Of a stretch of 64,000 nucleotides of DNA, positions 38,153 through 49,745 are shown piece by piece. Source of the DNA: Panulirus ornatus (Eukaryota > Arthropoda > Malacostraca > Decapoda > Palinuridae); assembly GCF_036320965.1 (NCBI RefSeq), contig NC_092228.1, positions 13,844,807-13,908,806 on the forward strand, read 5' to 3'. Numbering within the stretch: the stretch's first letter is position 1; every line of letters starts with the position of its first letter. The notes beneath the pieces are model-generated. The model did not search any database. It saw only the letters and a program-made list of their open reading frames with translations, and had not been told where the DNA came from. A program made the position numbers and the translations under genes.

Positions 38153-40326
38153 CTGGAAGGATGAGTAGATATTATCATCAGATTCACAAGAGAGATTGGC
38201 TTATACAAAGTTAAGATATGCAATGACGTCTCGTTCGCAGCCAAATTACTGTAGGTGTAATTGGATAACAAAATATAAGCATGTTACGTTTACTTCTCTT
38301 TGGATTCATTTTCCCCCAGTAAATTAGAACTATTTATCGACGTAGCAGCCTCTGTATGTCACATAAAATCTAAAAGATCAGACCCAACACACACACCTGG
38401 CTCTGAAAGGAGGCATTAAAGAAATTTGCAAGAGTTCAAAAGGCACTCACACTGTCCAGCAATACACAATATACTAAATAACCTCTGTACAGATTACCTT
38501 CACTAGCGAGGTAGATAAGCTTCCACATAATTCGGTGATCAGAAGATGAGACAAAACAATAAGGAAAATACAGTGTTCTCACACATACATGAACTGCCAG
38601 TGGCAGATCTGCAACATGGCAGTCTTTAAAGTTTTAGAACACAAGAACATGATCAACTCTAGTGACGGATTGATGTATCATACTATGTTTAACTGTTTCA
38701 AAAAATACGTTAAACAAAAAACAAATCCCGTATGAGCGCTGATCCCTTTATTAGGTTGACCGTGAATTTTAGTCTAAGAACCGAAGACCGAAAGAGAGCT
38801 AGAACGATGTCATATACAGGGATCGACGTCCCTGACTGACTGTCAGGGCATGTGAAGCGGCTGGGAAAAACCACGGAAAGGTGTGTGGGGCCTGGTTGTG
38901 GATAAAGAGCTGTGGTTTCGGCGCATTGCACATGACAGAGAACGGATGATATATATCAGGAAAGTGGCTGTCTATTTATTAACTTGAATTACTAATACAT
39001 CACTGTGTCTTGGTCTTTATAATCAGTGTCCCTTACTGATTCCACATGCGACAATTACACCAACCCGCACTCCTGATAATCATTATGTACTCTTGTGTTT
39101 CCACGGTAAATTACAATGCAAAGATATCTATCACTGGAGATTACAACAAGGAATTACAGTCTACCTAACTAACTAGTCTTGTTGCTCCATCTCCTTCCCA
39201 TCACAGAGGCCACAGGAGTTGACTCAAAAATGTTCTGGTAATGAACTCTGTAAGAGTCGCATGTAATCTTCAATGTGATCAGTTTACCTGATAACACAGC
39301 ATTCTGTATAGCTGGAGGCTTTATAAAGCATTACCAGTAAGCCATGACATTTTGATAACGATATCTCACACCACAAAGGTGCTGGGAGTTGTAAGGGGGG
39401 CGAATTGTAAGATTACGTAAGGAACGTTCAAATAAGAAGCAGTTATACACTTTTGCTGAACTAGCAAAAATGTACACCGGCCACTGTACCAACCCCTGGG
39501 AGCTGGAAAGGCTACAAACAAGGATTAACTCAAAATATGGCCGACTTCACAGGAACACAGTCACAGTTAAGTTTTAATTTCGAAGTCTGCAGAACCAAGC
39601 GCTGTGATACACCTATTTCTGTACAATATTATATGTCTTTGTCTCTTTCAAATTACTAACTCAGTAGTCTGCTGAATCTATCTGTAGAAGGTATGGCTAC
39701 CGCTGGCCACATGTAATCCAAGCCATAAAAACAGGGAACTGAAGTTACCATAACAAATACACCATCTTTACATTAAAGTCAATTTCTTCTTCGCCGAGAT
39801 AACTAATTCCCATAAAGGGTTTGTTTCCTTTGGTAACAGACCTTATATCCAGCATCGCTCATACCTGATACATTTTTGGGTGTTACTAAACAAGAGTTTC
39901 AGATAAGAAAACCACAAAATCTTGTATGTGCAGAGGTAGTAGGTCTGAAAAGTTATGCGGCCTCTCAATGGTAAACACGAAAAAAAAAAGGTTATCAACC
40001 AGCAGTTTCACGGCACATATTAGGATAGCCATGTTAGAGCAAGACTTTTTATCTTACAACAATGCAAGTAAAAATGATGGGGGAGGAGGAACTCTACTCA
40101 AACATGGAGCGGGGCGTCACGTATTTCCTGTATCCATAAAGGGAAGCACTTGGTTGCGTAACACAGCAGTCTCTTATAATCTGGATCGAATCTATCAACG
40201 TGTGGCAAGAACACGCCAGTACAAGCATAACCCTTTAACATCGTTACCAGCACCGTGCGGTACGGTGATCAACAGACTGATGTACACAAAGAACAGTCAA
40301 GCCTGAACAGTGACAGACAACGCCTG
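38153..40326. other. 5' flank of the TMC gene; upstream exon or promoter not resolved
   Basis: If exon A has a real acceptor at 38153-38155, an upstream exon should lie here or further right. I could not identify one with a coding signal, nor a clear TATA or initiator. A retroelement remnant at 38840-38945 is listed separately. Confidence 0.4.
38840..38945 (+). mobile_element. RTE-like 3' UTR fragment
   Basis: GTCAGGGCATGTGAAGCGG, AACCACGGAAAGGTGTGTGG, GGCCTGGTTGTGGATA and AGAGCTGTGGTTTCGG follow the 3' UTR of the copy at 57065-57175 in order. Confidence 0.75.
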
Positions 40327-40678
40327 ACACTGAAGAACATTATACCCACAGATCCATGACACTGAAGAACACTATACCCACAGATCCATGACACTGAAGA
40401 ACACTATACCCACAGATCCATGACACTGCAGAACACTATACCCACAGATCCATGACACTGAAGAACATTATACCCACAGATCCATGACACTGAAGAACAC
40501 TATACCCACAGATCCATGACACTGAAGAACATTATACCCACAGATCCATGACACTGAAGAACACTATACCGACAGATCCATGACACTGAAGAACACTATA
40601 CCCACAGATCCATGACACTGAAGAACACTATACCCACAGATCCATGACACTGAAGAACACTATACCCACAGATCTATA
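40327..40678. repeat. 32-bp minisatellite, 11 units
   Basis: Eleven consecutive 32-base units of the form ACACTGAAGAACACTATACC plus CACAGATCCATG. Most are identical; variants are ATTATA in units 1, 5 and 7, GCAG in unit 4, CGACAG in unit 8 and a worn final unit. There are no spacers, so this is not a CRISPR array. Confidence 0.97.
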
Positions 40679-41241
40679 CTTATTAAGAACGAATTAACCT
40701 ACCAACCAGCTGATGATGTGTGAGGATGACAGGTTCGGACGCTGTTTCCTGTACACGCTGACAAACGTCGGTGCGAGATCCAGCTCTATTCCACCACCGC
40801 TCCCTGCTGGCCTGAACGTCACAAGTGGTACAAGATCCTCACTCTACCCCCGTCCATTATTGCGTTTATCACCTGTTATGAATCAAAGGCAGCTGATTAG
40901 ATAAGCAAAGATATCACCTCCGTCGACGTCATGGGGGGAAAAGCCAAACACCAGGGTAACGGGTGACTTATTTTTTCATACTATGTCGTATTTTGTGTGG
41001 AGAATCGATCAATCACATGCTTCAGAATCAGCCCTGTGAACCAAGTCCTGTCATTAGGCTCTAAATCATGAGCGCAGCCTCCACGTTATCACTGGGCGTG
41101 CCCTAATTACACCCGGTGGTGACGTAACAGGCTGACTGAAGTGGACACTCGGTAAAAGATTTCCGTAACGCGTTCATGCCACGGTGATGCACACAACGTG
41201 CCTTCTAAGTGCGTCATGCTTATCACCCCTCCAAAATCAAC

Positions 41242-41245
<4 letters not shown>
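40679..41245. other. No gene seen
   Basis: A 63-codon plus ORF at 40713-40904 lacks motifs. Confidence 0.5.

Positions 41246-41310
<65 letters not shown>
41246..41310. repeat. (TA)n microsatellite
   Basis: About 32 TA units. Confidence 0.98.
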
Positions 41311-41313
<3 letters not shown>

Positions 41314-43599
41314 CGTAATCAACATCAGTTCGTATGCTTAAGTAATCATTCCCTGAACCGCTGGTTCAATGCAGCTGTAGTAGCATATTCCATCCTTTAT
41401 TTTCCCCCTCCTCTCATCATCTTCGTATCAGTCCATACATTCAACATCCAGGATTAATTAAAGTTTCCCCCCCCCCCTGTAATGAAGACTTCGTGCATAA
41501 GTATTCTTATGCACTATATCCTGCAGTATTGTCAAGCTATATTACTACATCCCTATCACCTCCCATAAAACTTTTCTAACCCATCTTTATTCCCGTCACC
41601 ATTTACGATGTGATCATTCAGATCACGTTTTCCATTTATTTTTTTCATCATTCCATACTATTTCGTCTATCATATTTCCAATTATACTCTCGCTCCAGTT
41701 TTTCACCAAACTGGCGGAAAATCCCCGAAACACTGTCGTCCCTCTGTCACAATCTATTACACGACTATTCCAACGCCCACAATGAACGTTCATACTTTTA
41801 TCCAAACACTGGATCATGGTAACTCTGTCACTGCTTACGGAACGCTCCTCCTACATCGGACTTCAAAAGCCCGGGAACCATTCATCAACACCTCAACTTA
41901 ACCTAAATGTAAGCTTATCCTGCATTCATCCTTAGTAAACTAAAATCCCATCATAGTTGTACTTCTTTCCTTTCACCGTACATAACCAAAAACCACGTGA
42001 TAAATCATACACTGATTTATATAACTGTAGAGTAAGGAAAGCACTAGTCTTAACTAAAAGATCGTGAGAAAGGGAGGCTCATGGTAGCTCCCCCGTCATC
42101 ATTTACGATGATCAAACTCACTCGCAGACCCAAATGAGGACAGCCTTAGCCATGCAGCACCAGAAATAATAAGAGAGAAGAGAAAGCTATGGGTGGCGGA
42201 GGGCTCAAACATTCCCTTACCAAGAAGGACTTGGAAAACGCTTTCAGCGAATTAGTATTCTACAGTCTTCGCGCATACCATTCCTACATCCTGTAAAACT
42301 AAAGTCGGTCTTCTCATAACAGTTATACAGATGCAATGAAAATCAGAGCTGAAAACTGACGTCTAATCTCGGGGGAGCAACTAGCATTAACCATTTTGAT
42401 AACATACCCTCGTGTCCACCGAGTAAGAAAGTGGATTTAAAGTGTTTTTAACTAACCGTAAATTCATGAGTTATGGCAGTTGGAACTATAGCTGAAGACG
42501 AAAATGCGATTTCGGGATTACCACAAGAATCACTTTCTCAATATTCTTTGCTATCACGCCCACAGACATAGAGAAGGGTCACTGTAAGGAAGAGTACAGT
42601 CAGGTGTTTGGCAGATGACTCTTGAGGATAGGTAAAGCATTGGGTACAGATGATCAAGATAACACAGAATTTTGAACATTATTCATGAATACCAGGGGCA
42701 AAACGAGGATAAATTTGAGAAACTGAACCATGGAACTATTAACAATAAGTCGGCGCCTTTCTCCGAGGGTCGTAAAGGGGAAAAAATAACGAAACAAATT
42801 TCAGACCTAAGTTATCATAGAAAGGAACACATTTGATGAGAGTACTTTCAATGCAAATAATGAGTGGCGTGAAGATGAGAACATTCACAAGAGACGGAAA
42901 ACTCGATAAAAATGTTCAACATATACATAAGCAAAACAGAAATCTGACATGTTGAAAAGTCAAGTTAAAACTTATACAAACACTTTTATAAGCAAAACAT
43001 ATGAAGCCTATCAAATCGTCTTGAAAGAGTAAAGTAATGTACACATGACAGCAAATAGAAAGCATAAACAGTAACAGTTTAAATATGAAAGTTTTGATGA
43101 TCACTTAATGCAGCACCAGATGCATGAAACGTGATTAGACACATTTGAAATATTGGACTCGTGAGTGAAGTCAATCCCAGATAAACCTCGAAAAGACAAT
43201 AATTCAAGACGAGTAACAGCAGTGACAGTATAATTCAATAATTAAGACATGTGGTGAGCGCTACGTGTTAGCCCTGCAATTTTGGCCAAAATTCGTCGTG
43301 GTTCCTCTTCGGTAAGTACTCTGCACTAGGTTCCTGTCCCATATTTCAGTAGCTTGTGACCTCAAGCTGATAACACTTATGGTAACATACGAGACTACTT
43401 TGGACAATGTACACCAGACACTCGATTCTGTACGCGATACTGTCCGTGCTCCGCCGTGCTGTTGACAGGAATTTCATCCCTCACTTAAATTAAGGTTGAA
43501 AACTAATCCATTTTTAATAAAGTTACTTTGGTTAGTTTCGGTGGAGATATTTCCCTAGGGGGTGCCGGGCCAGGCGAGTGCAGCCCGGCCACCACCGGT
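41311..43599. other. No gene seen; non-coding stretch
   Basis: No ORF over 70 codons and no clear repeat family. A weak GKALGTDDQ-like frame near 42630-42660 is discussed under rejected items. Confidence 0.5.
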
Positions 43600-44130
43600 G
43601 GCTGTGATAACTGGCCCAGGTTACCACGAGTACTGAGATGTAAGCCGTTCCAGGTCACCACACTGCCTGTGAGTAGTCTAAGTTACCACGAGTACTGTGA
43701 TTTAAGCCGCTCCACGTTACCACAGGTCGCTGTCATTGGCCCAGGTTACCATGAGTACGGAAACAGACCGTTCTATCCTACAGTGGGTGGCTCTGATTAG
43801 GACGCGTTCAAGTAACAACGAGGACTGGGGAACTGTTCCAGGTCAAAGGTGACTGTGATGATGATAAGGAGTCTACTCTACCTGAGTACAGAGCCAATAA
43901 GCCATAGGTAGTTGTGAGGAAGGGAGGGTGTGGTTACTAAGAATACTTCAAAAAATCCACAGGTGATTATGATACTTTAAAAAACACAGGTAATTATGTT
44001 GAGAGGTTCAGGGCTATTTTGATATTTCAGACCGTTCTAGGTCACCATGGGTAACGATGATAAACAGAGATCGAGACTATCAAGAAAACTGATATTCAGC
44101 ATTCAACTAGGCTACCAGGGGTACCATAAA
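43600..44130. repeat. Decayed tandem repeat, about 62-bp period
   Basis: GTTACCACGAGTACTG-type sequence starts near 43619, 43682 and 43744 (the last as GTTACCATGAGTACGG), separated by GCCGTTCCAGGTCACCAC-like text. Weaker echoes (TAGGTCACCATGGGTA, GCTACCAGGGGTACC) continue to about 44125. Confidence 0.65.
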
Positions 44131-45867
44131 AGCCGTCATGGTGGTCTGAGATGGGAAGGCGTACCTGCAACTGTATGTATCTGACGCTATGACCAATCCC
44201 TACCCTTAGAATCCATAGCTGAGACGGGAACCCCTCCCGTGCATTAGGGATAGTGAACGCAGGGACCGCTCAAATATGTCCTAGTTAACGCAGCGCCTTC
44301 TCCAGACAACCACTTGCATATAAAACAAAATATCATTCGATCACAAACAGCTATAACAGAAACGCATCAGGCCACTAAGGCAGCAATATTCAATGTCAGA
44401 CACCGAATTTGATAAGGAACCGAATTTGATAAGGAACCTTGTTTCTGTCCTAGTTTTTTTATGGAACGCCCTAATTCTTGATAATCTGATTGCCAGGACA
44501 AAGCACACTCTAATAATCTTGTAGATCTCTATAACTAGAAGGGACATTTGTACCTCCGACATCTGAATCTGGATTCACATTACCTCGAGTCCTACACGGA
44601 ATGCAGCATCCCAATTTGCAATTTGCAGACGGAAGAAATCCACAATAAAACGGTTATCCTTTGTTGACAAATCTCAAACTGGATTCACTATCTGGAAACT
44701 CAATGTTTTCACACATTAGCGGTCTCTCGCTCATTTAAACTCGTCAAATGTAGAAAAAAAAATCTAAAGGAAGCCACAACATAAGTATCTACAATAATTC
44801 ATAACTAGACAATACACGCTTACCCAGACTCAGAGAAAGGCATATCAAAACAATGGTCTGAGTATGGGGGGATCACAAACAGTACTAGAATGCCTGATCG
44901 TTGTTCTTGTACGAAAGATAAATTGTTACTTGACCTTAATAATTAATGGTAATTCCCTGTCGCTTACAGCAGGCAAACAAAGAGCTGGTCAAGTAGGGAA
45001 ACAATCATTCAATAACCAAGTTAACTGTTTCAGCAAGCCAATAAAGGTGGAATTTAGTGCTGCTTGTGCCCTGAAACTGTGAAAACCAAAGGCGTATGAA
45101 GGATAGCTATCCTCAGTAATTGGGATTATTTCATGCTTACCTTGCCAGAAATAGCAAATATATTTCAGAGTATTTGTTGCCAGTGATGGGCTTCCCGTCT
45201 TGTAAGACGACTACAAACATCGGAATCGAATCACCCTCACTTGCCACCTTGGCCATTCAGACACTAATGTCGGTCCGACGCTGTGGTTCAGACGGCGGCG
45301 GTTCTTTCTCCAAAGCACTTTGTTCGCGTCTGGAGCCTTAAGAAAATGAAATAAAATGAAAATGATATAAATAGATATATAAATAAAGTGGAATCAAAAG
45401 AATATATTGTCATTTTCACGATAACGTCAAGGAGGAAAAATATTTTCATGATGGCTTCATTCCGTGGCGTAATTCATATACATTTCAATAGTCATCGAAT
45501 AAGAAGCAAAACATTCTTTAAAAAAATGTTGTCCTAAACATAAACTTAAATCATTCAGAAAGTAATAATAAAATGAATAACATCCTCAGGACTGATAGGA
45601 TTTAATGAGACTTGTTTCGCCGGACAAGAGTTTTCGAAACGTTTTGCATAGCAGTGGAAAATTTAGGACAAAAAAAATTGGGAAGAAAAACTGCCATTTT
45701 CTCTGGTGCATTACTTTTTACCCCTACGATTAAGCATACAAAATTTTCATGCCTCTACCTACGAGAAGTGGAATATATATACAGACGGAATATAATCACG
45801 ACATCCACCCCAAGTGAAGATAAAGCTAAGGTAGACTGAATGACTTTTCTTACCTCGATGTTTGGGG
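44131..45867. other. No gene seen
   Basis: Contains a small direct repeat of CGAATTTGATAAGGAACC near 44402-44438. ORFs at 44864-45082, 45120-45341 and 45612-45839 have no motif or splice context. Confidence 0.5.
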
Positions 45868-46138
45868 GCTCGCCGACCGACCCCCTCACATGACGGTTGT
45901 GCTGAGTCTAAGCTAGTTCTCCTCCTCATCGACCCCTACACGATGGTGGGTCCGGGCCAAGTCACCCCTCTCTTCGACCCCTACATGACCATGGAGCCGG
46001 ACATTGTTCACCCCTTACGTCGACACCCACACGACGATGAGTCGGACATAGGCTTCTCTCTCATCGATTCTCCACATAGCGGCGGGGCCGGGCTTTCCCC
46101 CGCATAGACTCCACACGGCGGCGGTCCAGGCCTAATCC
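45868..46138. repeat. GC-rich decayed tandem repeat, about 45-bp period
   Basis: Units begin CGACCCCTACACGATGG, CGACCCCTACATGACCATGG, CGACACCCACACGACGATG, CGATTCTCCACATAGCGG and GACTCCACACGGCGG, each followed by a (T/G)CCGGRC-like block. The 81-codon plus ORF through it reflects the repeat. Confidence 0.7.
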
Positions 46139-46540
46139 TATGCAGAATAAGAATTTGCGGAAGGGGGAAAAGGGATCAAATTATTTTTTTTTTCCCCATT
46201 ATCATGGTGACCTACATGCCACGGGCAAAACATTCCCAAGTGAAAGGAAATTCCGAAAGAAATTACGTTAGAAAAAAAAATTCTGGCTCCACAGGTGATG
46301 ATAGACCTGGTTCTTAAACGCAAAAGATATTATGAGAGGAAAGACGAGAGGAGGAATCGAATCCCACGGCTTAGCTATTCAAGGGAAGGAGATGTAAGGA
46401 TCAATTCTAAAGTTCCCGGTGTCCACATAGAAACTGTGGGAAGCAGCAGCCAACTACGTACCTCTGGTCCCAGCCTTAGGAGCGGGGACACATGCAGACA
46501 GCTCCAAAGAATGGTAACCAAAGTAATACATGCAGAGCAG

Positions 46541-46542
<2 letters not shown>
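46139..46542. other. No gene seen
   Basis: T-run near 46183-46194; a 107-codon plus ORF here runs into the GA array and is an artefact. Confidence 0.5.

Positions 46543-46601
<59 letters not shown>
46543..46601. repeat. (GA)n microsatellite
   Basis: About 29 GA units. Confidence 0.98.
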
Positions 46602-46603
<2 letters not shown>

Positions 46604-46859
46604 GTATCAACGTGGTGAACAGATAAATACGGCTGAAGGGGGGGGGGGTGTGATTCCAAGAAAATCAATGAGATGGAAGGCTTTTGATTCCACTCTGTTT
46701 AATAAGGAGGTGGAGGAAAAGCCATCTCGTAAGGATGATCAACACTCCATACTAGGGCGAATAAGACATATATAGAGTAGTTCCTCATAAGAAATATAAT
46801 CACGGCACCTATCCTTCACCTAGAGTGAAGGAAATGGTTATGCTCATGTTTATTTCATT

Positions 46860-47500
46860 CCACTGTTGAAGTGTGGTGTTTTGAAACTTAACAGTGAGAA
46901 ACTACTCTTAGATAGCGATATAGGGAGAAACTTTTTTTCCTATATTTGTTTTAACTCGGTTGCTGCTTTTCTCCATTTTGAAATGATGCACAGGTCCGAG
47001 GTAGGAGGGGAAATATGTTCTGAACTACGAAGAGAACGAGCAATAGGAGGAGGTAGGAAGGGAAAGTTATTTGATGAGTGTAAAGTGGAATCCTCAGCAG
47101 AAGAGTAAATTACAAGAGATCATCTATTGAGAGAAAGAAAAGAGTAGACGATAGGACAGAATCGTAAGGAACACCACTGTTGACAGATTGGGAGAGGGAA
47201 AAATCGCTCAATAAACGATTATTGCAATGGATCGGCAAAGAGGATATTATGCACTATGGAACAAGGTGAAGCAGATGAACAAATGCAAGGGAGCGCAGAG
47301 CTCTAATGCCACACCTGTCAAATAACTTTGGAAATGTAAAGGGAGTACGAAAAAAAATTTTTCATCTGAATCCCTGTTAGAGGAGGACCAGAGGAGTCAT
47401 AAACGCCAGAATATCACCAGTAGACCAAGTAATGCTAAATCCATATTGATGCTCAGAAAGAAGGGGAGTGGATTCTACGTGTCTGAGAAAATCAGTTTCA
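46860..47500 (-). mobile_element. Jockey-like reverse transcriptase fragment
   Basis: From 47480 leftwards the minus strand reads DFLRHVESTPLLSEHQYGF then STGDILAFMTPLV, the worn QYGFRKARSTGDLLAFLTH motif. Further on come RSIAIIV and PSPNLSTVVF (former SGVPQGS region), then FFLSIDDLL (former LFINDLL). Past 47000 similarity fades. Stops and shifts throughout. Confidence 0.7.
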
Positions 47501-47957
47501 GAATTTGCGGATATGTTTAGTAATTACAAATATCTATTAACGTCTGCTTGACAGTGATAAGAGGTACACAATTAAGATACTCTAAGCAATAAATAAATAC
47601 TTTCCAATGTTCTTCGTAAGAATACTATCTAAGTTATTATACTAACATAAGAATTCAGAAGACATTAAAAAAAAATCCAAAGGTCTCGTAATGAACATAT
47701 AGTTGCACTGTACGTCGTTGATGTAACACACTTGATGCACTTCTAGAGAATACTCACCTTTGACTTACTTGTCAAATGTTTGAGTGTCTGTATATTGTAG
47801 CACTATTCTGTTACACTATTTTTTCCCCTATCGTGTGTAAGAAACGAATTGCATTGAAAAAAAAATTAACACTTCTGTGTATATAACAAAAGTAAAGTAC
47901 CGGTATTTCTTGTTTGTCATATTTCCCCAGAAACTCTATATAAATATATTTTTTTTT
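47501..47957. other. No gene seen between two retroelement pieces
   Basis: AT-rich DNA without motifs. Confidence 0.5.
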
Positions 47958-49678
47958 CTTTTTTTGCTTTGTCGCTGTCTCCCGCGTTTGCGAGGTAGCG
48001 CAAGAAAACAGACGAAAGAAATGGCCCAACCCACCCCCATACACATGTATATACATACGTCCACATACGCAAATATACATACCTACACAGCTTTCCATGG
48101 TTTACCCCAGACGCTTCACATGCCCTGATTCAATCCACTGACAGCACGTCAACCCCGGTATACCACATCGCTCCAATTCACTCTATTCCTTGCCCTCCTT
48201 TCACCCTCCTGCATGTTCAGGCCCCGATCACACAAAATCTTTTTCACTCCATCTTTCCACCTCCAATTTGGTCTCCCTCTTCTCCTCGTTCCCTCCACCT
48301 CCGACACATATATCCTCTTGGTCAATCTTTCCTCACTCATTCTCTCCATGTGCCCAAACCATTTCAAAACACCCTCTTCTGCTCTCTCAACCACGCTCTT
48401 TTTATTTCCACACATCTCTCTTACCCTTACGTTACTTACTCGATCAAACCACCTCACACCACACATTGTCCTCAAACATCTCATTTCCAGCACATCCATC
48501 CTCCTGCGCACCACTCTATCCATAGCCCACGCCTCGCAACCATACAACATTGTTGGAACCACTATTCCTTCAAACATACCCATTTTTGCTTTCCGAGATA
48601 ATGCTCTCGACTTCCACACATTCTTCAAGGCTCCCAGAATTTTCGCCCCCTCCCCCATCCTATGATCCACTTCCGCTTCCATGGTTCCATCCACTGCCAG
48701 ATCCACTCCCAGATATCTAAAACACTTTACTTCCTCCAGTTTTTCTCCATTCAAACTCACCTCCCAATTGACTTGACCATCAACCCTACTGTACCTAATA
48801 ACCTTGCTCTTATTCACATTTACTCTTAACTTTCTTCTTTCACACACTTTACCAAACTCAGTCACCAGCTTCTGCAGTTTCTCACATGAATCAGCCACCA
48901 GCGCTGTATCATCAGCGAACAACAACTGACTCACTTCCCAAGCTCTCTCATCCCCAACAGACTTCATACTTGCCCCTCTTTCCAAAACTCTTGCATTTAC
49001 CTCCCTAACAACCCCATCCATAAACAAATTAAACAACCATGGAGACATCACACACCCCTGCCGCAAACCTACATTCACTGAGAACCAATCACTTTCCTCT
49101 CTTCCTACACGTACACATGCCTTACATCCTCGATAAAAACTTTTCACTGCTTCTAACAACTTGCCTCCCACACCATATATTCTTAATACCATCCACAGAG
49201 CATCTCTATCAACTCTATCATATGCCTTCTCCAGATCCATAAATGCTACATACAAATCCATTTGCTTTTCTAAGTATTTCTCACATAAATTCTTCAAAGC
49301 AAACACCTGATCCACACATCCTCTACCACTTCTGAAACCACACTGCTCTTCCCCAATCTGATGATCTGTACATGCCTTCACCCTCTCAATCAATACCCTC
49401 CCATATAATTTACCAGGAATACTCAACAAACTTATACCTCTGTAATTTGAGCACTCACTCTTATCCCCTTTGCCTTTGTACAATGGCACTATGCACGCAT
49501 TCCGCCAATCCTCAGGCACCTCACCATGAGTCATACATACATTAAATAACCTTACCAACCAGTCAACAATACAGTCACCCCCTTTTTTAATAAATTCCAC
49601 TGCAATACCATCCAAACCTGCTGTCTTGCCGGCTTTCATCTTCCGCAAAGCTTTTACTACCTCTTCTCTGTTTACCAA

Positions 49679-49680
<2 letters not shown>
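47958..49680 (-). mobile_element. RTE-like retrotransposon copy 2, 5'-truncated at a (TA)n array
   Basis: The copy runs from the (TA)n array at 49681 leftwards to the GCTTTGTCGCTGTCTCCCGC terminus at 47966 and a T-rich (A-rich on the minus strand) end. Coding sequence is open to a TGA at 48151-48149. The 3' UTR is about 190 bases, shorter than the copy at 57057-57530: a central block is deleted between the CATACCTACACA and GCTTTCCATGG parts. Only reverse transcriptase from DLVNREEVV onwards is present. Confidence 0.93.
48149..49680 (-). CDS. RTE-like reverse transcriptase, 5'-truncated, open frame
   Basis: About 510 codons are open from DLVNREEVVKALRKMKAG to the end DVVYRG. Visible motifs are CIVPLYKGKGDKSECSNYRG, QCGFRSGRGCVDQ, AFMDLEKAYDRVDRDALW (motif A Asp), GLRQGCVMSPWLFNLF (motif B) and FADDTALVADS (motif C DD). 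The C-terminal LKWFGHMERMSEERL and RRRGRPNWRWKDGV are typical of RTE-clade enzymes. No endonuclease part is left. Its open frame runs upstream into the TA array as an Ile-Tyr stretch, which is not original sequence. It is near-identical to the copy at 54990-57056, implying recent copying. Confidence 0.93.

Positions 49681-49681
<1 letters not shown>

Positions 49682-49742
<61 letters not shown>
49682..49742. repeat. (TA)n microsatellite at the 5' break of RTE copy 2
   Basis: About 30 TA units exactly at the element's truncation point. Confidence 0.98.

Positions 49743-49745
<3 letters not shown>

Noticed and set aside
40327..40678. Possible CRISPR array
   Set aside because: The 32-bp units are directly adjacent without unique spacers, and the DNA is eukaryotic.
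42600..42760. GKALGTDDQDNTEF frame resembling the GKAPGPDGIRPEF motif of reverse transcriptases
   Set aside because: A single weak match with no flanking motif; could be chance.
46295..46618. 107-codon plus ORF with Arg-Glu repeats
   Set aside because: The repeat part is the (GA)n microsatellite.
48190..48665. Plus-strand ORFs of 111 and 150 codons
   Set aside because: They are antisense shadows of the RTE reverse transcriptase C-terminus; the same false ORFs recur opposite copy 1.
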